Assembly: GCF_000192795.1 (NCBI RefSeq)
Contig: NW_007360604.1
Coordinates: forward strand, 1 to 64,000
DNA length: 64,000 bases
From: Vavraia culicis subsp. floridensis
Taxonomy: Eukaryota > Microsporidia > Pleistophoridae
Direction: 5' to 3'
The position numbers and the translations under genes were made by a program. Under the pieces are notes generated by a model that was not told the DNA's origin, ran no database searches, and saw only the letters and a list, made by a program, of their open reading frames with translations. The first letter of the stretch is position 1, and each line of letters begins with the position of its first letter. Below are positions 37,553 to 48,558 of the stretch, piece by piece.

Positions 37553-39275
37553 TCAACTCTTCGGGAGAAATCAAAAATTTTTTTATTTTACGCCAAACAA
37601 GGAGTTTAAAGCCGTTATCAACTCATTTTTTCTGAAACGCTATCAGACGCATCAAAACTACATTATCACTTGATGGAAATTAAATTATCAACCCCTATCA
37701 AAAGGTCTAAAAAATGTAATGTGACATGTAAGGGAGAAATATCATTTAATAGATAGTGTAACTTTTGTACATCTTATAAGCGGGAATATTGCAGTTTTTT
37801 TTGCAAAAAGCATGTTTATGTACTACCGCATATTATCCGAATAATGTATCATCTGGTATTCAGCGAAAATGCAGGATATAGAATAACTCAATGAATCAAG
37901 AACATAGTTTAAAGGCACACCATGTGCAGGTGCCATACAACATGATTATATCACATTCCATAAAATAATTAAGTACGTTGTTCACCCACACTTATCTAAA
38001 ATGATTAGTGATACCATTACTCTATTTCATTAACTGTTGAACTGCTGGATGTACCAATTTTATTCCAAGCACATATTCGAGCGTAAATACTACAAATAAT
38101 TTTTTGTTCTCAATGATAGTGCAAATTACCATCTGTTGGCTTGGTTGTTAAGTACTAGCGACTAGGTTTTAGCAATATGTGCAAGCCATTTATTTTGAAG
38201 TATTAGAACAATTTACGTACTATGTGTGGTACCTACTCGTGTACAACGAGTAGTATATGCGTATCTATTGGAATTGAATCATTCTGGTTGTCTTTTTATG
38301 GACATATCCATATAAGAAAAAATATCAAATAACGCGTCAAGAAAGCGACCAATGTACTAAGTGCTGCTAAAATTTGGTGTGTAGTTGAAGCGATAAGTAA
38401 ACTGAGTATTCATTTATTGCCAAAATTTCCTCCTCATGTCAATAAAAGATTATCCTCCCTAAACAATACAAATGATTGGTGACGGTTATATCAATGGTAC
38501 CACCCATTGCAATCAAAACCATTCAAAAAATTGTTTACAACAATAATTTTTGTATTTGATAGCACTATCTGTGCCGTATTCAGATTTTTAGAAGGAGAGC
38601 TTTGCATCTTTCCTACCTACTTGTTTTTAATGATGCTCAAGTATTTTTCTCTGATGCTTCAATCAATAGATTACGGTGTCTTTTCCCAACATGCAAATTT
38701 CTTTATAAATCAATATCCTCTTCGCAGTACTGTTTTCGTTTTTGACTGTCGATATTTGGAGACAGTAGCGGCAAAATGTTGATGTGCTAAGTTCATGCAG
38801 CAATAATTGTTGCATATGTCGCTAAATATTTACTCCAACTCACTCGATAACTTGCTCAGAACGTTTTTAATTACACATGCGCAATCCATCCCGTTCATGT
38901 CATCCCATGTGCACATATTCTAAACTATTCCAACAAATTTATCGATTGCCAATGATGTTAGCCGCAATTAGCATGTATACACACTATGAATTTGAAATAT
39001 TCATTTACAAAGTTTTATCACGTGGTTTGATGACAGGGTGCCATCATTTTGTTCATCAGTCGTGATAGCACACTTTTTTGGATTAGCTGCATCTTTTTAC
39101 TATAAATCAGCACTTCATGCCACGAATGATGTTAAATGCACATAAATAACACAATTTGTGATGTTAATCGTTGTACGCAAACAGAATGTTATGACGTATT
39201 ATGCTGCAAGGAAATACGAACAGCTAAGCCGTATACTATCAGTACAGAATAGGTAGCATGTTCTAAAGCTGTGAA

Positions 39276-39339
39276 TTTATTAATTTTAAATTAAATTGTT
39301 ACCTATTGCTGTTATTTATTAATTTAAAATTAAATTGTA
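39276..39339. repeat. AT-rich repeat pair
   Basis: Two 25-bp near-identical copies (39276-39300, 39315-39339) beginning TTTATTAATTT and ending AAATTAAATTGT. Their 15-bp cores are reverse complements of each other, so the element is both a direct and an inverted repeat. Confidence 0.7.
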
Positions 39340-39800
39340 CCAGTTGTTGTCATCAGGGGATATTTTACAAAGACTGTGATCGTAAAACTCGAAAATATAA
39401 ATAATAATATTTCACCATGATATGTTTGGAATCGTCTTAGTTTTGAGACATTTGCTCGGTTAAAATATGGTAAAAACATTTTTTGTTGTTTAAATTTTCG
39501 TTTCTTTTAATTCGTCGTTAACCACGCCAAACTCTTTTTTGTGCGACTCTTACATCGTGCGAACACCATGTTTCGTCAAGAAATGATCGAATCTCATGTT
39601 TTATCGGATTTATTTTCTTATTTACAAAATAGACATTAATTTTAAATCACCAAATGTTAATATGTCAAACATTGTTGGACCGTTGAAAAGGAGGTAAAAA
39701 TCCTTTTAAATATCCTTTTCATTATCTTTTAAAAATTGCACAGATCCGATCATTAAACTAGGCCTTGACAAAATACAAAACGAAAAGTAAAAGAAAAGGA

Positions 39801-39803
39801 CCC
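39801..39803 (+). promoter_or_regulatory. CCC start-proximal motif of transporter A
   Basis: CCC directly abuts the ATG at 39804 and argues against the open frame that runs upstream to TTG 39765. Confidence 0.4.
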
Positions 39804-40739
39804 ATGCACAAGCTGAAATTCCTTTGTAATATTCTAATGGGTGTAGTTATAATCGCTGCAGGAATATTGAAGAATCGTCTGTATTACCACGAATTCCCTG
39901 TGACTTTGCCAAGCATGATCGCGTCATGGGGTGCGCTGCTGGTTTCTTTTTTCGTAGCTCAGCGACACAAGTTCCCTGATAAGCTGCTGTGTCTGGTGGT
40001 GGTCATTCTCATTTTCTACAGTCTTGTTGCACGCTACTGTACCAAACACATGGATTGTATCGTTATCGCGCTGTGTGCGCCCTCCAAGGTCATTTTTACA
40101 TGTATACTGGTCAAACTGTTCTTTCAGCTCAAGCTTTCTCGATGGCAGATGCTTGGTCTGTCGCTGATCATTGTGGGCATCATACTCCCCAATGTTGTTG
40201 TAAAAGACAACGATTTTTCCATTATATCACCCCAGAAAATAGGTATATGCATATTTGCCGGTCTGCTCTTCAGTCTGTTGAATTTGACCTACGAACTCTA
40301 TCAAAGAAAAAAGAAGCCGTACTTCTGGGACCTGGTATTTACGGGATCCGTAATAGGAGTGGTTGTTTCAACCGGCATATTGGTCACTGAAATGACGAAA
40401 TCTGATTCAACCATTAAAATACTTGCACGGAAAAAGACAACGTACGTTCTTTTGGCGGCAGAGTACATCGAATTAGCTTTGAAAGCGTTTCTACTTTACG
40501 TGACATCCCCTATATATAGAAGTATTATTTTGATATTGCTGTCAATCTTTACAGGGATGGTTGATACTCTCATTTTTGGGCTGGAAACAATTCGATTTGT
40601 GGATATCTTGGCGTTCTTTACGGCCAATATGGGGCTTATCATGTTTGACTATAACGAGTTGAAAAAAATGTTTATACCAGAAAAAAAAGATAAATTGGAG
40701 GAGGAGGTTGTTGAAAATCAGCTGATAGAATGCGAGTGA
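39804..40739 (+). CDS. DMT-superfamily (nucleotide-sugar-type) transporter A
   Basis: Multi-pass carrier of the drug/metabolite transporter superfamily, closest in pattern to SLC35 nucleotide-sugar transporters. The 311 residues form about ten hydrophobic segments. The most telling block is A-P-S-K-V-I-F-T-C-I-L-V-K-L-F-F, then L-S-R-W-Q-M-L-G-L-S-L-I-I-V-G-I (about residues 90-125), equivalent to the SLC35 S-K-x-x-F-T ... K-L-S-x-x-Q-W-x-G-L-x-L-L-x-x-G block. The short cytosolic tail is Lys/Glu rich. Two paralogues of similar size lie at 54461 and 63111. Substrate cannot be told from sequence; import of host sugar nucleotides or movement into the Golgi are both possible. Confidence 0.75.
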   Translation: MHKLKFLCNILMGVVIIAAGILKNRLYYHEFPVTLPSMIASWGALLVSFFVAQRHKFPDKLLCLVVVILIFYSLVARYCTKHMDCIVIALCAPSKVIFTCILVKLFFQLKLSRWQMLGLSLIIVGIILPNVVVKDNDFSIISPQKIGICIFAGLLFSLLNLTYELYQRKKKPYFWDLVFTGSVIGVVVSTGILVTEMTKSDSTIKILARKKTTYVLLAAEYIELALKAFLLYVTSPIYRSIILILLSIFTGMVDTLIFGLETIRFVDILAFFTANMGLIMFDYNELKKMFIPEKKDKLEEEVVENQLIECE

Positions 40740-41983
40740 TGTAATTTTAAATCATGCTGTTCGCGATATCAATAAATAAATATTTAAAAACCAAAAGTAT
40801 TCGATTTACTTGTAAATTTTGAACTAGTTTTATTGCGCGGAAGGATGTTAAAATATGGCATGGAATCCTTTGTTTACCGTTTGACTTGCAGACACGCGTT
40901 GAATACTTCTGTAACATAGCATTGAGTATAATCGCACAACAATATGCTAATCAACCTGTAATAAGCATATATTTGAGAAACGCACTGGGTAAAAATGGTG
41001 TAATCCATGAAGTGAGAACATGATAGCGGTTTACTATTAGAATTTCGGGTACATACTTGAAGTGTATTATTGGTTTTTTTGCTAACGATGACCTGTTTAC
41101 GTCGATACTAAATAAATTTTTTTCATGAAATATCATGGTTACGCTCAAAGTGGTTGATACGCATATCCATGGCCCAGGTATTGGACATGCGTAATGAAGA
41201 CAGTTAAAAGAAAAAATGTAGCAGAAACACTTCATCAAACGATATGCAAATATTTTTATGATATGTCTGGTTACTCTTCGTACACAATATCACAGAAAAA
41301 AACACATTTCTTGATCCGCAGAGACCGGCTATGGTCATCGGACTTTGTTTCATGGATTATCAAACTTAACAAATGATAAGATCAGTATATGAGGTAGAAT
41401 TAAAACAAGAATTTTTTTAATTCTAAATTTGGATATTACTATCATACATCAATCATGAGAATGACATTGATTAGATTATCGTTCTTAGTAAAGAAAGAAC
41501 AAGGATAAAAAAAGACTCACGGCCAAGAAAGTAATTAGAGACATGAATTACTGCGAGAATACGTCAGATGTATTGGTCTGGTTGGTATACAAGGAAAATT
41601 AAGCACCATGATATTTGATAATTTCAAGGGATGTTAGTCATTATTCTATCCGTGGAATACAGGATTGCAGCATAGCATCTCATCAACCGAGTGTTTATTG
41701 TTGAGAACTACTCTCCGAAAGATTTTTAGCATATAGTGATTTTAAAATGGTGTAAAACGAACACCCGATGATAAATACTGTATTTTCAAGAATCATTTAA
41801 TAATGGTGTAACATATGAAACGCTCTCCATTCTCTTTTTGCTGTTTTTCTTCGCTATCCTTGTCCTCGTACCTATTTCAGGACATCATTTGTTCGATATA
41901 GCGTTCCAGCAGGCTAAGCCTGCTTGCATGTCCAAAGTGGTACCCGCAACATAAAGCATGGCACGGATTGCTGATTAGCGGTC
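40740..41983. other. Spacer between transporter A and a kinase (tail to tail)
   Basis: No supported gene. A 17-bp near-palindrome (AGCAGGCT-A-AGCCTGCT) lies at 41908-41924, just beyond the kinase 3' end. Confidence 0.5.
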
Positions 41984-43660
41984 TCAGTACCATTCATCGC
42001 ATACCCTCACCATTCTTTCGAAATTGTCCCTTATCATTGAATGTAATCGTTGAAAGTCGTTGAAACGCCCACCACGTTTATAAAGAGAAATTTTTGGACC
42101 AGATTGCTCATTGCTAACACTCACATCATACGAAATGCCTCTAATCATCCTTGTAGGCGGATCTAATGATTTAAAAATAACATCCTTGAAAAACATCCGT
42201 ACTTTGAAGATGCTGCGCCCTCCATTGACCAGCCGCAAGTTAGGATCTTTGTATAATGCTCTGCACTTTATGTAGCTGTAAATATCAGGTAGCGTGAAAC
42301 ATCCTCGTGATTTTCCAAAATACGCCTTTAGCTGTCTGCCAAATTCGATCTCCCGGGCAACCTCCCGTGCATTTTTTATCTCGCCTATTTGGTCGACTGC
42401 TTCCGGGCGCAACCCAAATAATTTTGTCAAATCATCGCGATGTGTTGCGTCGAGAGATGCACACAATCCCCACATCGACAGCTTTATTTCGACCAGTTCC
42501 CGATTCAGTTTACCAGCCGGAACGTCGTTTGAAAAACACATCTCTGTTCCACAGTTCCTTATCTTTTCTCTTCTTGAATCCTCGCATTTCCTGCATGTTC
42601 TGAACAAATTGCCTTCTTCTACCCCTTGGGCCTTCTCCAACGAATTTCCACAGAAAACACATACACCATCAGATATATATGTCTGAGTTAGCGGGCTCAA
42701 CCAATCCGAGGCCATCACATCTTCGATACTCATTCGTGCCTTGTGATCCCTCCGAAACATTCCTCTAAAGAGTTCTTTCAAACTGTCCGAAACATTCAGC
42801 GAATCTGTGTCTATAGGACCTTTCAAAATGGAATATTCAACCTCACTACTATCGCTTCCGGTAAAGGGGTCGGTGCCCGTGATCATCCTGTAGATAAGGC
42901 ATCCTAATGACCACACATCAACTTTGTCGGTAATCTGTGATCGCAGAAATAGTGCTTCAGGTGCGGAGTAAAGAAGCGTTCCGCACCTTTCTGCAGATAC
43001 CCTTTTGATATTCATACAATTGATCATTCTACCTCCACCTCTTCCAAGTGATTTCAAAATACTTACGGAGTTCACGTCGGTCGGTTGGATATTGTACGAG
43101 TCGTAGATACTTGCAGCCCTGTTTGAAGCAGATTTTGATGCTAGCAATTGATTATCTTCTCTGTTGCAATGCTTCTGGAACAGGCTAAGTGTTCCCAGAT
43201 CAACGATTTTTATACCGGTTTTGCATACCATGACATTGCTTGGCTTTATATCTCGATGCATGATATGGTGCGAATGCAGGAAGTGTAGGGCCTTTACAAG
43301 TTCATAGACATACACACGTGCCTCATTCTCAGTAAAGCGTTGGCAGTTTATAAGGTTCTCCAGAGTTGCACCTTCAAGCAACTCCATAACAATGAAAAAA
43401 TAAGTACTGTTGTGAAACATGAACTTAACTTTGACGATACCATGGTGCGAAACAAGCGATCCCAGCCGTACCTCGTTGCCAATGTAACAAGGATGGATTG
43501 TTCCCTTTCGAATTACTTTCACTGCTATCACCTCACCTGTCGGCTTGTATCTCGCCCTATACACGTTACCAAACCTGCCATAACCAATCTTCTCGTACAT
43601 TTCAAACTGTTCGTCGAATATAGACATAACGTAAACATTAGAAGTTTTATTTATACTCAT
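41984..43660 (-). CDS. Serine/threonine protein kinase with zinc-like C-terminal motif
   Basis: Residue numbers are from the ATG at 43660 (558 residues); a second ATG at 43627 is an equally good start. The kinase domain shows the glycine loop I-G-Y-G-R-F-G-N-V (25-33), Lys48 in A-V-K-V-I, Glu63, the catalytic loop H-R-D-I-K-P-S-N-V (Asp137), D-L-G in place of D-F-G (Asp154), A-P-E-A-L-F, and D-V-W-S-L-G-C-L-I-Y. About 60 Ser/Asn-rich residues are inserted between D-L-G and A-P-E, enlarging the activation segment. After the domain comes a C-x-x-C...C-x-x-C motif (V-C-V-F-C-G ... C-R-K-C) that may bind zinc, then about 190 unrecognised residues. It is not assigned to a kinase family; PDK1/AGC-like features are too weak. 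Confidence 0.9.
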   Translation of the reverse strand: MSINKTSNVYVMSIFDEQFEMYEKIGYGRFGNVYRARYKPTGEVIAVKVIRKGTIHPCYIGNEVRLGSLVSHHGIVKVKFMFHNSTYFFIVMELLEGATLENLINCQRFTENEARVYVYELVKALHFLHSHHIMHRDIKPSNVMVCKTGIKIVDLGTLSLFQKHCNREDNQLLASKSASNRAASIYDSYNIQPTDVNSVSILKSLGRGGGRMINCMNIKRVSAERCGTLLYSAPEALFLRSQITDKVDVWSLGCLIYRMITGTDPFTGSDSSEVEYSILKGPIDTDSLNVSDSLKELFRGMFRRDHKARMSIEDVMASDWLSPLTQTYISDGVCVFCGNSLEKAQGVEEGNLFRTCRKCEDSRREKIRNCGTEMCFSNDVPAGKLNRELVEIKLSMWGLCASLDATHRDDLTKLFGLRPEAVDQIGEIKNAREVAREIEFGRQLKAYFGKSRGCFTLPDIYSYIKCRALYKDPNLRLVNGGRSIFKVRMFFKDVIFKSLDPPTRMIRGISYDVSVSNEQSGPKISLYKRGGRFNDFQRLHSMIRDNFERMVRVCDEWY

Positions 43661-44182
43661 GGAATGTGAAACAATGTTATAAACAATGGACAATTCGTAG
43701 GTAAAATAAATAAAAAGTGCGTATCTTGGCCATTTTCAGAACAAATACAGCAATGTAGCACATGCCTTTTTCTGTAACCAGGAATAGCGTCATAACGTAT
43801 TTATTGAAATGATATAAAAACAAAGTATAAGTTGCATCATATAAATGTCTCAAACCAGGTTTTTTCCTTTGTTTCATGTGCAAATAAAGACCACGAGCAT
43901 GTCATGAATGAGTGGGCAGCATTAGCTCGGTTGCCGCGAGATATACGATAAATAATCAGATGTGTAATTAAACTTACTAACCGCGATTTCATAAAAGAGA
44001 ATTGTTGCAAAAGTACATCCAGCAACCACCTAATGAGTCGTAATCATGTTTTTTATTTCGTACAATAATCAACCTGTCACCACGTTTCACAGTCCTTAGG
44101 GAGCACAAAAAACTTTAATTGCTAATACATGCTATTGCAGAGGATTAATAATCCTATCAACCTGTCAGAAACGTAACTTTTC

Positions 44183-44220
44183 ATTAAAAATACATTTGTT
44201 TATCTTTCCATACAATAACA
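44183..44220 (+). repeat. Dispersed repeat family A, copy 3
   Basis: ATTAAAAATACATTTGTTTA then TCTTTCCATACAATAACA. A weaker match to the family core, with the same T/C-rich follow-on. Confidence 0.4.
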
Positions 44221-44310
44221 CATCTATCTAGAGAAGCGTGCCTTTACTTATTTTTAAGCTCTGCACTGAAGATTGTTCGAATCTATCTTGCATTTCCATT
44301 AAACAGTTGA

Positions 44311-44766
44311 ATGATGACGCGGAATAAGTACCACACTACCAATAGACAACAAAGTATGATTGATTTATTAAGATTTTTATTGCAAAGTAAGGATCTGATG
44401 GCATTATTACACAAATTGATAGAAGAACGTGTGTCCAGAGTATCTGAAGAGTTTACGTTTCATATTCTACCACAAACTTATATTTGTGTATGGAAATTCC
44501 TGATTGCAGGCATATTTTATTTGTTCCTTGTTTCTTTACCGAACAATATCAACATATTTACCCTTCCCGAATCTGCAAGCTCTGAAAGGTTATTCCCCAC
44601 CAATAACCATGAGATCATTAACTTGGAATGGAATATTTTCATCTCGGACGTTAAGATGCCTCAGCAACCAGAAACTCCTGAAAATCATATCGTATGGTGT
44701 CATGCGATGGCGAGGAACAGATCCAATATGAACACCACTACTCTCTATTTGCCATCAATGAGCTGA
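44311..44766 (+). CDS. Doubtful hypothetical protein with one hydrophobic segment
   Basis: A 151-codon ATG-initiated frame. Residues 16-50 could form an amphipathic helix (I-D-L-L-R-F-L-L-Q-S-K-D-L-M-A-L-L-H-K-L-I-E-E-R), followed by a hydrophobic stretch (about 57-77) and a polar tail. No CCC motif precedes it and no family is recognised. It is longer than most chance ORFs in the spacers, so I list it, but it may not be expressed. Confidence 0.3.
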   Translation: MMTRNKYHTTNRQQSMIDLLRFLLQSKDLMALLHKLIEERVSRVSEEFTFHILPQTYICVWKFLIAGIFYLFLVSLPNNINIFTLPESASSERLFPTNNHEIINLEWNIFISDVKMPQQPETPENHIVWCHAMARNRSNMNTTTLYLPSMS

Positions 44767-45403
44767 GATTCTTCATTTATTGAACATCCATTCTTTACAC
44801 ACGCACGCTTTTGGTGTACTAACTAAGAAACTCCATGATTGTTTTCATAGATTTATTTATCGAGGGTATTAGGATTCAAGTCCTTAGGAATGAGGAACTT
44901 GGTCTCTTACTTAGCTCAATCTATCATTTTTGGCATAAAAACAATTCCTGCCCACTTCTTTTTAATATGTCGTAATTAATTGATCAATAATGTTAAACAG
45001 TTCGCAAATCGTGTGGACATCAGATCATACCATAAGAGAATTTATCTCGTATTGAGCAAGTGTAATCGAAAAAGCACGGTAACGAGAGGTTTCGTACGCA
45101 ACATCTGTCTTTGGTCATTGATACAATGTTTAAGACATTTTTAATCTGTATCGAAACAAGTATATTATTGAAATATTGAAAATGTTGGGCAGTAAACTAC
45201 ACGATCAGAAGTTACCTTCTCACAACTGGATGATATATTCATATAAGTATCAATCATGCATGCAAAACAGTATATTACTTAGATAGGTTTGTTCAGAATC
45301 GATCCACAAAACTTTATACTTTATTATATGTGTAAATCGTTCGTTTCACGTGTGTAAAGCGGACCATCGTTTACATGTTGCACCATAATAAAATCTAAGC
45401 AGC

Positions 45404-45409
45404 CCCCCG
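45404..45409 (+). promoter_or_regulatory. CCCCCC motif of ribose-5-phosphate isomerase
   Basis: Six C thirteen bases before the ATG at 45423; GGAATTTACGG separates the two. Confidence 0.4.
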
Positions 45410-45422
45410 CGGGAATTTACGG

Positions 45423-46025
45423 ATGGAGAATATTTTCAACAAATATGTAACAGACCAAAATATAATTGGAATTGGAACGGGAAAAACCATACAATCCTTC
45501 ATTTCAACCATAAAAACTAATACGGAAAGAGTTTTTACACCTAGTAGCCTCCAATCCTTTTTTCTGTTAAAAGCTAATAGGTTCAGAACTCAAGAATTGC
45601 AGGCCACAGAAACCATTGATATTTATTTTGACAGTGCTGATTACTTCGACAGAGAGAACAATCTAATTAAGGGGCGAGGAGGTGCGCTTTTGAACGAAAA
45701 ATTGTTGATGTCAATGTCAGGTTGCAACGTAATATTGGTGGACGACAACAAATTTAAAAATAGTTTTGATGGTTTGTTCGTGCCTATAGAGGTTATACGT
45801 AACTCGCTTGCCCATGTTAAACATGCGCTTTCAAGACACGATATTGATTTCTCTGTGCGAGAGTATCCTGGAAAAATAGGACCTGTGATCACAGAGCATG
45901 GCAATCTGATTATTGATGTTGAATACAGTCCAAGTTTCTTAAAATCGTGTAGAGATATAGTTGGCGTGGTGGAACACGGCCTATTTCTGGATGAAGAGTT
46001 TCACGTAACAATAGAAAGAATTTAG
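45423..46025 (+). CDS. RKI1: Ribose-5-phosphate isomerase A
   Basis: Interconverts ribose 5-phosphate and ribulose 5-phosphate in the non-oxidative pentose phosphate pathway. The 200 residues carry the RpiA motifs in order: G-I-G-T-G-K-T (phosphate loop, 16-22), P-S-S-L-Q-S near 40, D-S-A-D-Y-F-D near 70 (family D-G-A-D-E-x-D with both catalytic Asp kept), L-I-K-G-R-G-G-A-L-L-N-E-K near 80-92 with catalytic Lys and Glu, V-P-I-E-V near 120, G-P-V-I-T-E-H-G-N near 150-158, and G-V-V-E-H-G-L-F close to the C-terminus. It is about 20-50 residues shorter than typical enzymes, mostly through a trimmed N-terminus. Confidence 0.96.
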   Translation: MENIFNKYVTDQNIIGIGTGKTIQSFISTIKTNTERVFTPSSLQSFFLLKANRFRTQELQATETIDIYFDSADYFDRENNLIKGRGGALLNEKLLMSMSGCNVILVDDNKFKNSFDGLFVPIEVIRNSLAHVKHALSRHDIDFSVREYPGKIGPVITEHGNLIIDVEYSPSFLKSCRDIVGVVEHGLFLDEEFHVTIERI

Positions 46026-46703
46026 TGTGTTATTAGCGGAGTGAAAGTAAACCTTTTATGAATTATTGACTATTTAAATCACTGTTCATTCTCTTCCATA
46101 ATTTTCTACTCGCTTCTAGCTTTAATTACATGGCATCTCGATGATCGATATTTTTCTTCGTGAAATTCATTTATCCACCACTTCCGTACACAAATAATTC
46201 CTGTACTCTGTGCGTTTAGCACCTACTGTAGCATCAACGGTCTCTGATTTGACAAATAACCGGTGCTGTTACATATTTTGTACCTGTCTAATTTACATAG
46301 CTGTTTTAACATTTTCATTGTTTGGTCAACCAGAACACGCATACTCAACAGCTGTAAATGGCACAACGTAGTACAAAAATACTGATAACGTTAAATTTAT
46401 TGGTACATTTTCTAATACTAGGCACACAACTACCGATGACTAGGATGTGACAAATCGTGCACATATCTACCAATACCTAAGTGTTCTCATAAAGCAGAGG
46501 CTGCATGCAGGTGATCTTCCCATTCTCTGGAACAGATATCTATAAAGCCAATATAACCGTCTTATAAGCGCCGTTTTAAACTAATTTTAAAAGCCATATA
46601 TTAGCATCATTTGCGTATGCAGTTTATTTCCGTTCAACAGCTATCATTTTAACAAAAAATAGGTTTTGTAGACCGATGAATTCGAATCAAATGGTTTTTT
46701 AGA
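46026..46703. other. Spacer between RKI1 and POL12
   Basis: AT-rich, no ORF or repeat recognised beyond a weak family A resemblance near 46160. Confidence 0.5.
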
Positions 46704-46708
46704 CCCCC
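46704..46708 (+). promoter_or_regulatory. CCCCC motif of POL12
   Basis: Five C nine bases before the ATG at 46718, preceded by GGTTTTTTAGA. Confidence 0.4.
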
Positions 46709-46717
46709 AGGATCGGT

Positions 46718-48061
46718 ATGTCATTCGATGAGCTCGTGATCAATTCTCTTCGAAAACAGAACATGCAAAAGAACGTAGAGACCGTGGTATTGTTGCAGTA
46801 TGAACCAAAGAACTTGTTTTATTTGAGGAAAGAAGAGGACTACAGGTTTATTAAGCATCGTTTAGAATTTATGAAAGACGGATACTTGGAACTGCTGGAA
46901 CTGCAGAATTTTAGCCCAATAAATATGGCAAGCACAGCAGACACCTTTGTTCTCGGTTTTGTTATCACAGTTGGTGAAAAAATATTTGTGTTTAACAACA
47001 TTGACGAGTCGAACGATACATTGGTTGAACTGAATCTATCCGAGCTGGACCGATATTCACTTTTTCCTGGGCAAGTAGTGGCGATTAAGGGACATAATCC
47101 GAATGGAAACGAGATAATTGTGCGTAAAATATACGATTCACCTGTTCTCCCCGTCAATTTTTTCGATGAAAGGGATCGCAAGGTGGACACTAAGAATAAC
47201 AGTTTTTCGGTGTGTTTTATAAGTGGTCCGTTCAATGACGATGTAAAAACAGAGCACTTTAATTCTCCTGATGTATACAATCATTTTTTTAGATCTTTAG
47301 ACCAAATAACAACTATGGATGCCGATTATTTGGTTGTTTTGGGCCCTTTTATCGAAAACAAGTTTTTAAACAGCAGTCTGGACTTAGAACGGGTCAGAGA
47401 CATTTTTGTAGCCAAACTGAATGCATGGATCAACAAGAAACCGTTCAGGAAAGTAATAACGGTCCCGTCTACCGATGATGTACATACACTAGGCATGTAC
47501 CCCAGCGCACCTCTTGGTTGCAAGAGTGCCTCAATTCTGAGTCTATCCAATCCAACGCAATTTTACATCGATAATGTACTCTTTAGTGTGTGTACCTACG
47601 ACATGCTTCTGCACATGAGCTCAACAGAAGTTTTCTTTGATGTCGATGAGAACGCATCCCTGCCAGAATCTGAGATAAACCACAGGTCTGATCGGGTGGA
47701 TAGCAATGTTTTGAACACGTTGGACAGCTGCGCACCTAAAGCACAAAAAAGGACCAAAAGGATCGAGCGACTATCAGCACATATCATCTATCAAAGGTGT
47801 TTCTTGCCGTGTTTTCCGCCGAGAAAGGTTGTCTCTATAAACAGGTCCGAGTGTTTTGATATGAGTGTTGCACCAGATTTTTTTGTAATTTGCTCAAAAT
47901 TAAAAACATTTATACAAAGGGATGAAGGGCCGTTCATCATTGCGAACGTGGGATATCAGCCGAAAATAGCCAATAAACAGGTGCTGAGAATAGTTGTGGA
48001 CAATAACAACAGCAATTTTGAGGAGCGTTTTACTACCGAGTTCGAAAAGTACGATAAATAG
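46718..48061 (+). CDS. POL12: DNA polymerase alpha-primase subunit B
   Basis: Non-catalytic B subunit that tethers primase to Pol alpha at replication start. The 447 residues keep the OB-fold block L-F-P-G-Q-V-V-A-I-K-G-H-N-P-N-G (about 111-126) followed by V-R-K-I-Y, the inactivated phosphoesterase-like core (V-C-F-I-S-G-P-F; D-Y-L-V-V-L-G-P-F-I at about 205-214; V-I-T-V-P-S-T-D-D-V-H), and the late signature R-L-S-A-H-I-I-Y-Q-R-C-F-L-P-C-F-P-P near 349-366. Yeast Pol12 has 705 residues; the missing part is the N-terminal helical domain. MCM3 at 56.6 kb is the other replication-fork gene here. Confidence 0.96.
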   Translation: MSFDELVINSLRKQNMQKNVETVVLLQYEPKNLFYLRKEEDYRFIKHRLEFMKDGYLELLELQNFSPINMASTADTFVLGFVITVGEKIFVFNNIDESNDTLVELNLSELDRYSLFPGQVVAIKGHNPNGNEIIVRKIYDSPVLPVNFFDERDRKVDTKNNSFSVCFISGPFNDDVKTEHFNSPDVYNHFFRSLDQITTMDADYLVVLGPFIENKFLNSSLDLERVRDIFVAKLNAWINKKPFRKVITVPSTDDVHTLGMYPSAPLGCKSASILSLSNPTQFYIDNVLFSVCTYDMLLHMSSTEVFFDVDENASLPESEINHRSDRVDSNVLNTLDSCAPKAQKRTKRIERLSAHIIYQRCFLPCFPPRKVVSINRSECFDMSVAPDFFVICSKLKTFIQRDEGPFIIANVGYQPKIANKQVLRIVVDNNNSNFEERFTTEFEKYDK

Positions 48062-48558
48062 CTCATACATAGTTTTATATTATCGTCTACCGGGACGTAC
48101 AACGTAACTCTTGCAGTAGAATGCTGTAGAGTATGTGAAGAATATTCATTTTGAGGTTATCACATTAAAAAAACGTATAATAACTGTTAAAAGAGGCTAT
48201 TTCATTTAATATCGGTACGAGGGGATGGTAATTCCAGCCGTAACAATAGATTTAACGAATGAATAACCGTTTTAAAGAAATAGCAAAGCTAACCAAATTT
48301 AGTTGCTGCCCGGCTGCATCTCGCACTCAGAGACGTATCATATTTATTGCGTTAATCAACTACACCGGTTTATTTTGTTTGAAGTTCTGCTGTAGATCAG
48401 CGACAAGTAACTGCTTTACAGCGATATTGTTGTAACACAATTGTTCAAACCAATGATTGTTTGGTATTCTATCAACTATTGCCGGAAACAGACCAGCAGT
48501 CGGCTTCTAGGGCACGGAACCGGATGTTTAAAAATATGATTTTTACTGAACCATCCTT
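48062..48558. other. Spacer between POL12 and OGG1
   Basis: Nothing recognised. Confidence 0.5.

Larger units (their letters stand above)
36989..39800. other. 2.8-kb gene-poor tract
   Basis: The longest spacer. No supported ORF (38507-38782 begins with TTG and lacks motifs). It carries a family B repeat (37523-37552) and an AT-only direct/inverted repeat pair (39276-39339). Confidence 0.55.
43661..45403. other. 1.7-kb spacer with a doubtful ORF
   Basis: Divergent spacer holding a family A repeat (44183-44220) and the ORF at 44311-44766 listed separately. Nothing else recognised. Confidence 0.45.

Noticed and set aside
38507..38782. 91-codon plus-strand ORF in the 2.8-kb spacer
   Set aside because: Begins with TTG, Phe/Leu-rich by AT bias, no recognisable pattern.
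41908..41924. Near-palindrome AGCAGGCT-A-AGCCTGCT beyond the kinase 3' end
   Set aside because: One-base centre cannot form a hairpin loop without melting the stem, and no second copy was seen; kept only as a note in the spacer entry.
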